A DNA stretch of 10,630 nucleotides, from contig JAILCT010000045.1 of assembly GCA_024690425.1 (NCBI GenBank), positions 1-10,630 of the forward strand. Reading direction: 5' to 3'. This DNA is from Lachnospiraceae bacterium. GTDB taxonomy: Bacteria; Bacillota_A; Clostridia; Lachnospirales; Lachnospiraceae. This document shows, one piece after another, positions 7,251 to 10,630 of the stretch. The translations under genes and the position numbers were made by a program. The stretch's first letter is position 1. Each line of letters starts with the position of its first letter. The notes under the pieces were generated by a model. That model did no database searches, was not told the origin of the DNA, and saw only the letters and a list, made by a program, of their open reading frames with translations.

Positions 7251-9393
7251 AAGCATCTCCCAGTTTAATATATTTCCTTCCGGTAAGCCCCGATACCTTT
7301 ATCATCGCAAGCCTGTATCTTGTATCCCTTCCAAGCAGCTTCACGGGTATCTTGCACTTGAACCCTGTAAGGAAGAGATTCTTCTCATTCACGAAAACAA
7401 CCGCCACATCCTCCCGGTTCTTCCTGAAAGTGTCAAATATAAGGCATCCGTCATCTTCATCTACAAGAGCGAGATATGTGTCGTACAGGGCATTGTCCCT
7501 TCCTGTAAGCGTCGCCCAGCCCTCAATGAGGAAGTAATCTTCCTCGTCCTTCATGATACCGCGGAAGGTATCGGTTCTCTCAATGTTGAAGTGCAGCCTT
7601 CTTGATCCCTTGTATATCCGGTTTCCGGTCTTATCGTATCTTACGGTACCGTCATCCCTGTCCATAAGCTTAATTATCCTGCTGCTTATTCCGGGGTCAT
7701 CAATAACGGACGACCTGGATGATCTCTTCTCATGATCTGCAACCACATTTACGGTATAATCCAGATTATCCGGTATAAGATTTACGGAGTAGTACGGATC
7801 GCCCTTCTCCCTGATCCAGGGATGCAGGTCATAAAGCATCGCTCTCTCTTCTTTAAGCCTCGCATATTTTGCATCATCCTTGTGGTCGGCTCCTCTTGAG
7901 AGGGACTCATGATGGAAGAGGATGCACTCGTTCAATACAACATTTACAAGGCCGGCTTCGTACAGCCTCACGCACAATTCGACGTCATTATAGCCAACTT
8001 TCATTTTATCATTAAAGCCGCCATATTTAAAGTATTTTTCCCTGTCCACACAAAGGCACGCACCTGTCAGGGCAAGCACATTCTGGTTGAATACATTGCG
8101 TCCGTAATAGTAGGGCTTGTCATCGGTGAATGAGCTCAGCTTATGGGTCGGTCCGCAATCAAGGCTCACGGTTATGCCGGTATGCTGGATGATATTGCCC
8201 TGGGGATAATAAAGCTTGGCACCGACAGCACCAACGTGGTCAAGGCAGGCGCATGCATACATGCGTTCAAGTGTGTTCTCATCAATAAGCTCAATGTCAT
8301 CATTCAGGAAAAGGAGACATCTGTTTGATGCTTTCCCTGCGCCTATATTGCACATCAGCGAATAATTGAAATCCATTTCCTTGTATATGTATTTTACGGG
8401 GATCTCTCTGTTATACTCCTTTAAATAATCCTCGATCTTGAGACCCTGAGCACTCCCGCTTCCGTTATCAACAACGATTATCTCAAGTTTTTTACCGAAC
8501 CTGTCCTTAAAGCATGACTTTATGCTCTCAAGGCAGTTTATCAGGATGTCACTGTTGTCCTTCGAGGGTATTATCACCGACAGGTCCAGTTCATCTCTTT
8601 CAGGTTTAATAACAATGTTATTGATAACATTGTTATTAATAACGCTGTTATCTTTTCTTTCAAATACTTTCTCATACCTTATTCCCCATCCCCTTCTTGC
8701 AAGGGACTCGTTTCTTATACGGATGAACTTCTGTGACTGATTCTGCCAGGTATATTCGGAATATATCTCATCCTCGTCGGCACTCTCATCAGGTATATGG
8801 CTTAGAACCCTGGGTATATGCACGAAGTTGTCAGTCTGCTCGCTTATCCTCAGCAAAAGGTCATACTTAAGCTCAGTATCTGCCAGGCGTGACAGCCCCT
8901 CCTCCAGAGAAAGGTCTGTTCCCTCTTCCGTTTCTGCCGGAATGGCATTTCTCATTTCCTCCATGATCCTGAATGCAAGTTCTGTGCTCACAAGGAATGA
9001 TTCACCTATGTAATTACAGTTGAGCAGGGTATCGGGAGAATAGTCCGGCTTAAAGAAAGGAACGTGGCGTTTACCTTCATACGTTCTGTCATCATCCCAA
9101 TAGATAAGATCCGCGGAAGGTATCTCCTTAAGGCATTCACACAGCCCGGCCGTTTCGTGTTCCGACTTATCATCCCTGATAAAAAGATACTGCTTATCAC
9201 CCGGAATGATAAGACCGTCACCCAATACCGCAGCTCTTAAGTCCCTGATGGTGCAGTAGGGAACTTCTTCAGTGTCCGGAACTTCTCCTCTGGCTATATC
9301 TTCATTAAGGCAGAAGTAGGAATAAGGATCCGTCTGTTTCCTTATCTCATCCATATACTCTTCGGTAAGATGGCGCCTGTCAAATAAACCCAT
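7213..9393 (-). CDS. GT2 glycosyltransferase with degenerate first domain and C-terminal beta-rich tail
   Basis: This 726-aa protein is a paralogue of the next gene's product. Residues 20-200 align with the back half of that protein's first GT domain (Y-W-D-D-D, F-F-K-P-D-Y, N-Y-I-G, H-I-P-R-V-L), but the I-L-V-P-L-Y-N start is missing and F-D-H-D-D is replaced by F-I-R-D-D-K-S (71-77), so domain 1 is probably inactive. A linker at 247-265 is made of five-residue repeats (V-I-N-N-N, V-I-N-N-I, V-I-K-P-E). Domain 2 (270 to about 550) looks intact: L-S-V-I-I-P-S-K-D, V-V-D-N-G-S, F-L-N-D-D-I-E-L (362-369), T-G-A-C, Y-N-D-V-E-L-C and F-H-H-E-S-L-S-R-G (493-501). Residues 575-720 look beta-rich and are not recognised. 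ATG 9393 has AAGGA nine bases upstream, 16 bases after the preceding stop. The acceptor and donor are unknown. Confidence 0.9.
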   Translation of the reverse strand: MGLFDRRHLTEEYMDEIRKQTDPYSYFCLNEDIARGEVPDTEEVPYCTIRDLRAAVLGDGLIIPGDKQYLFIRDDKSEHETAGLCECLKEIPSADLIYWDDDRTYEGKRHVPFFKPDYSPDTLLNCNYIGESFLVSTELAFRIMEEMRNAIPAETEEGTDLSLEEGLSRLADTELKYDLLLRISEQTDNFVHIPRVLSHIPDESADEDEIYSEYTWQNQSQKFIRIRNESLARRGWGIRYEKVFERKDNSVINNNVINNIVIKPERDELDLSVIIPSKDNSDILINCLESIKSCFKDRFGKKLEIIVVDNGSGSAQGLKIEDYLKEYNREIPVKYIYKEMDFNYSLMCNIGAGKASNRCLLFLNDDIELIDENTLERMYACACLDHVGAVGAKLYYPQGNIIQHTGITVSLDCGPTHKLSSFTDDKPYYYGRNVFNQNVLALTGACLCVDREKYFKYGGFNDKMKVGYNDVELCVRLYEAGLVNVVLNECILFHHESLSRGADHKDDAKYARLKEERAMLYDLHPWIREKGDPYYSVNLIPDNLDYTVNVVADHEKRSSRSSVIDDPGISSRIIKLMDRDDGTVRYDKTGNRIYKGSRRLHFNIERTDTFRGIMKDEEDYFLIEGWATLTGRDNALYDTYLALVDEDDGCLIFDTFRKNREDVAVVFVNEKNLFLTGFKCKIPVKLLGRDTRYRLAMIKVSGLTGRKYIKLGDAYEPYGGWYKSGE
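7257..7261 (-). promoter_or_regulatory. Ribosome binding site inside the upstream gene that sets the next start
   Basis: GGGAG lies within the last codons of the 726-aa glycosyltransferase gene. It is directly adjacent to ATG 7256 but six bases from ATG 7250. The spacing favours 7250 as the true start of the two-domain glycosyltransferase. Confidence 0.65.
8605..8650 (-). repeat. AT-rich 15-bp tandem repeat forming a near-perfect palindrome, inside a coding region
   Basis: Read on the minus strand, GTTATTAATAACAAT, GTTATCAATAACATT and GTTATTAAACC follow each other as a 15-base unit. The core GTTATTAATAAC is itself a palindrome. On the plus strand, 8606-8621 and 8624-8639 are perfect 16-base complements around a two-base centre. 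The repeat stays in frame and encodes the linker between the two GT domains, residues 251-265. Confidence 0.8.
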
Positions 9394-9402
9394 ACGTGTC
9401 TG

Positions 9403-9407
9403 TCCTT
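9403..9407 (-). promoter_or_regulatory. Shine-Dalgarno of the 726-aa glycosyltransferase
   Basis: AAGGA lies just after the stop codon of the kinase-like gene, with a nine-base spacer to ATG 9393. It is the only plausible ribosome site in the 16-base gap and supports that start. Confidence 0.6.
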
Positions 9408-9409
9408 CT

Positions 9410-10630
9410 TTATCTGTTAAACCTGAGCCCTTCAGGTATTACCTCCGGTTCCTTTCTTCCGGCCTTTATAAGCACGCGATCCATTATAGTGGGATCCTTC
9501 TTCATCGCTTCGGTGTTCTTTATGAACAATTCCTTCAGCGAAGAAAATATCTCATCGCCTGGCATAAGCACTTCATACTCAAACCTAAGCTTCTCTGTTC
9601 CCTTCGGAAGTTCCATGAAATGGAACTGGGGATCGTCAGTGTCAAAAAGTATGATATCATCACCGCCGACATATCCGTTGGTAAGAAATCTCTCTATAGG
9701 CTGATCTCTTCCTTCTTCATCAGTAACGATTATCTTCTTTACCTTTACAAGACATGGATACTCTGTCGGATCGACTCTTAGTTCACACACATCTTCTTCA
9801 ACCGGGATATCAACTCTTACATTATGTCCGTTTACATCGGCAAAAAGACATATCTGCTTATCGGGCGAAAATCCCAGGCCCCTTCCGTAATAGATCACGG
9901 GGTTCTTAAGTCCCTTATAGGAAAATTCACTCTCACCGAACTTTACCGCATCCGCACATACTGTCGGCATCAGCTCATGCATGACGGTAAGAGATGCTGT
10001 TTTGCCTATTATCTCAAGCTGGAAATGCTCCTCGAGGCGCTTAAATGTCTCTCTCTCAGGTATGGTTATCGAAAAATATGCATACAGATCTATACCGCGT
10101 CTCTTTAAATATTTTAAAAAGGGTGAACCTGCCTTATCCTTAAGATAGTAGAAAACAGCCCTGTAAATGATAAACCTGTCAGGGACGGGAAAACTGAATG
10201 TCCATTCATAGTCAAGGATGTTCCACACTCCGTTTTCCTTCTTGTATTTGTCAAACACTATATTGGTAAAGATCATATCAAGGTTATTAACCCTGCCCGA
10301 TCTGTATTCTCCCGTAAGCTCCTCACCAAAGAGCTTCACGAATCCCTCGCTGTTTTTGAACTCCTCCCTGCTGACTGATTCTACCAGCTTCTCATACTGC
10401 TTAAGGAGAAGGAGCATTCTCTCATATTCACCCTTATTCTCAAGTTCATCAAGGTAATTCTCAAGTGTTATACCCTGAAGATATTCAAGATATACCGCAT
10501 CCGTTTCGTTTGTTTCTTCACCGCTTACCGGCACCTGGCCTGTGGTATATCCGCTTCTTTTGCATACATTGGGACATGCACCGGTATTCTCGTATTCCCT
10601 GGCAAGAGCCAGATAGTTAATATATATCCC
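9410..10630 (-). CDS. Kinase-like domain protein of the polysaccharide cluster (5' end beyond window)
   Basis: The frame is open from the window edge to the TAA at 9412-9410 (406 visible residues), so the true start lies upstream; the GTG at 10534 has no ribosome site and is not needed. A protein-kinase-like fold is suggested by a hinge-like V-Y-L-E-Y-L-Q-G-I-T-L-E-N-Y-L followed by N-L-D-M-I-F-T-N. The latter fits the catalytic pattern xxDxxxxN, with Asp at 10277-10279 and Asn at 10262-10264. Next comes I-L-D-Y-E-W (Asp at 10211-10213) in the place of the DFG metal motif. About 190 residues of mostly beta character follow and are not recognised. The context of glycan-building enzymes recalls WbdD, the methyltransferase-kinase that caps some O-antigens, but no methyltransferase part is visible here. 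Alternatives are an aminoglycoside-phosphotransferase-like sugar kinase or an inactive relative. Confidence 0.78.
   Translation of the reverse strand, partial: GIYINYLALAREYENTGACPNVCKRSGYTTGQVPVSGEETNETDAVYLEYLQGITLENYLDELENKGEYERMLLLLKQYEKLVESVSREEFKNSEGFVKLFGEELTGEYRSGRVNNLDMIFTNIVFDKYKKENGVWNILDYEWTFSFPVPDRFIIYRAVFYYLKDKAGSPFLKYLKRRGIDLYAYFSITIPERETFKRLEEHFQLEIIGKTASLTVMHELMPTVCADAVKFGESEFSYKGLKNPVIYYGRGLGFSPDKQICLFADVNGHNVRVDIPVEEDVCELRVDPTEYPCLVKVKKIIVTDEEGRDQPIERFLTNGYVGGDDIILFDTDDPQFHFMELPKGTEKLRFEYEVLMPGDEIFSSLKELFIKNTEAMKKDPTIMDRVLIKAGRKEPEVIPEGLRFNR

Noticed and set aside
7254..7256. ATG 7256 as the start of the two-domain glycosyltransferase
   Set aside because: The GGGAG site directly touches this ATG, leaving no spacer; ATG 7250 has a six-base spacer. 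The difference is only two residues.
8605..8650. Operator or internal promoter in the palindrome
   Set aside because: It lies mid-gene with no start codon or downstream gene boundary nearby and stays strictly in frame, so a coding linker repeat explains it better.
10534..10534. GTG at 10534 as the start of the kinase-like gene
   Set aside because: The frame stays open for 32 more codons to the window edge, no ribosome site precedes the GTG, and the kinase-like fold would lack its N-lobe.

Overview
The window looks like part of a cell-surface polysaccharide gene cluster from a Gram-positive anaerobe of the Clostridia, most plausibly Lachnospiraceae. The evidence for this is the mid-range GC content judged by eye, strong AGGAGG/GGGGAG-type ribosome binding sites, and the protein families and wording of the motifs. 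The taxon is an inference; no rRNA or marker gene is present. All eight genes lie on the minus strand, so they read from the right edge to the left. Gaps are only 1 to 41 bases and one pair overlaps, which suggests a single operon. No stretch over 50 bases lacks a gene, and no internal promoter, intrinsic terminator, tRNA, rRNA or CRISPR array was seen.

Right part (10630 down to 7213). The first gene is cut by the window edge. Its visible part has a protein-kinase-like fold (catalytic-loop and metal-binding signatures) followed by an unrecognised, probably beta-rich tail. It is followed by a large family 2 glycosyltransferase (726 aa). That protein has a degenerate first GT domain, an apparently intact second GT domain and a C-terminal beta-rich tail. 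An AT-rich palindromic tandem repeat encodes its interdomain linker.

Middle (7250 down to 3457). A paralogous two-domain GT2 (680 aa) overlaps the previous gene and keeps acidic motifs in both domains. After it comes a complete alpha-D-phosphohexomutase of the PgcA type, which would supply sugar-1-phosphate for nucleotide-sugar synthesis.

Left part (3450 down to 1). A polytopic GT87-like (GT-C fold) glycosyltransferase, a DPM1/GtrB-like polyprenyl-phosphate glycosyltransferase and a GtrA-like four-helix membrane protein form a three-part system. Together they would charge undecaprenyl phosphate with a sugar, move it across the membrane and transfer it outside the cell. A lipoprotein esterase of the sialate O-acetylesterase (SGNH) type follows and runs off the left edge.

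The most striking non-gene element is a perfect 34-bp inverted repeat (2142-2175 and 2195-2228) with a 19-base spacer. It lies between the GT87-like gene and the GtrB-like gene. It supplies the last 17 codons and the stop of the former and ends inside the ribosome binding site of the latter. It looks like an inserted REP/MITE-like element.

As a working model, the tandem GT2 enzymes build a cytoplasmic glycan backbone. The kinase-like protein may modify or cap it, the mutase feeds sugar supply, the GtrA/GtrB/GT87 set adds a side-chain sugar outside the membrane, and the esterase trims acyl groups at the surface. The individual family calls are mostly firm; the joint model is inference.
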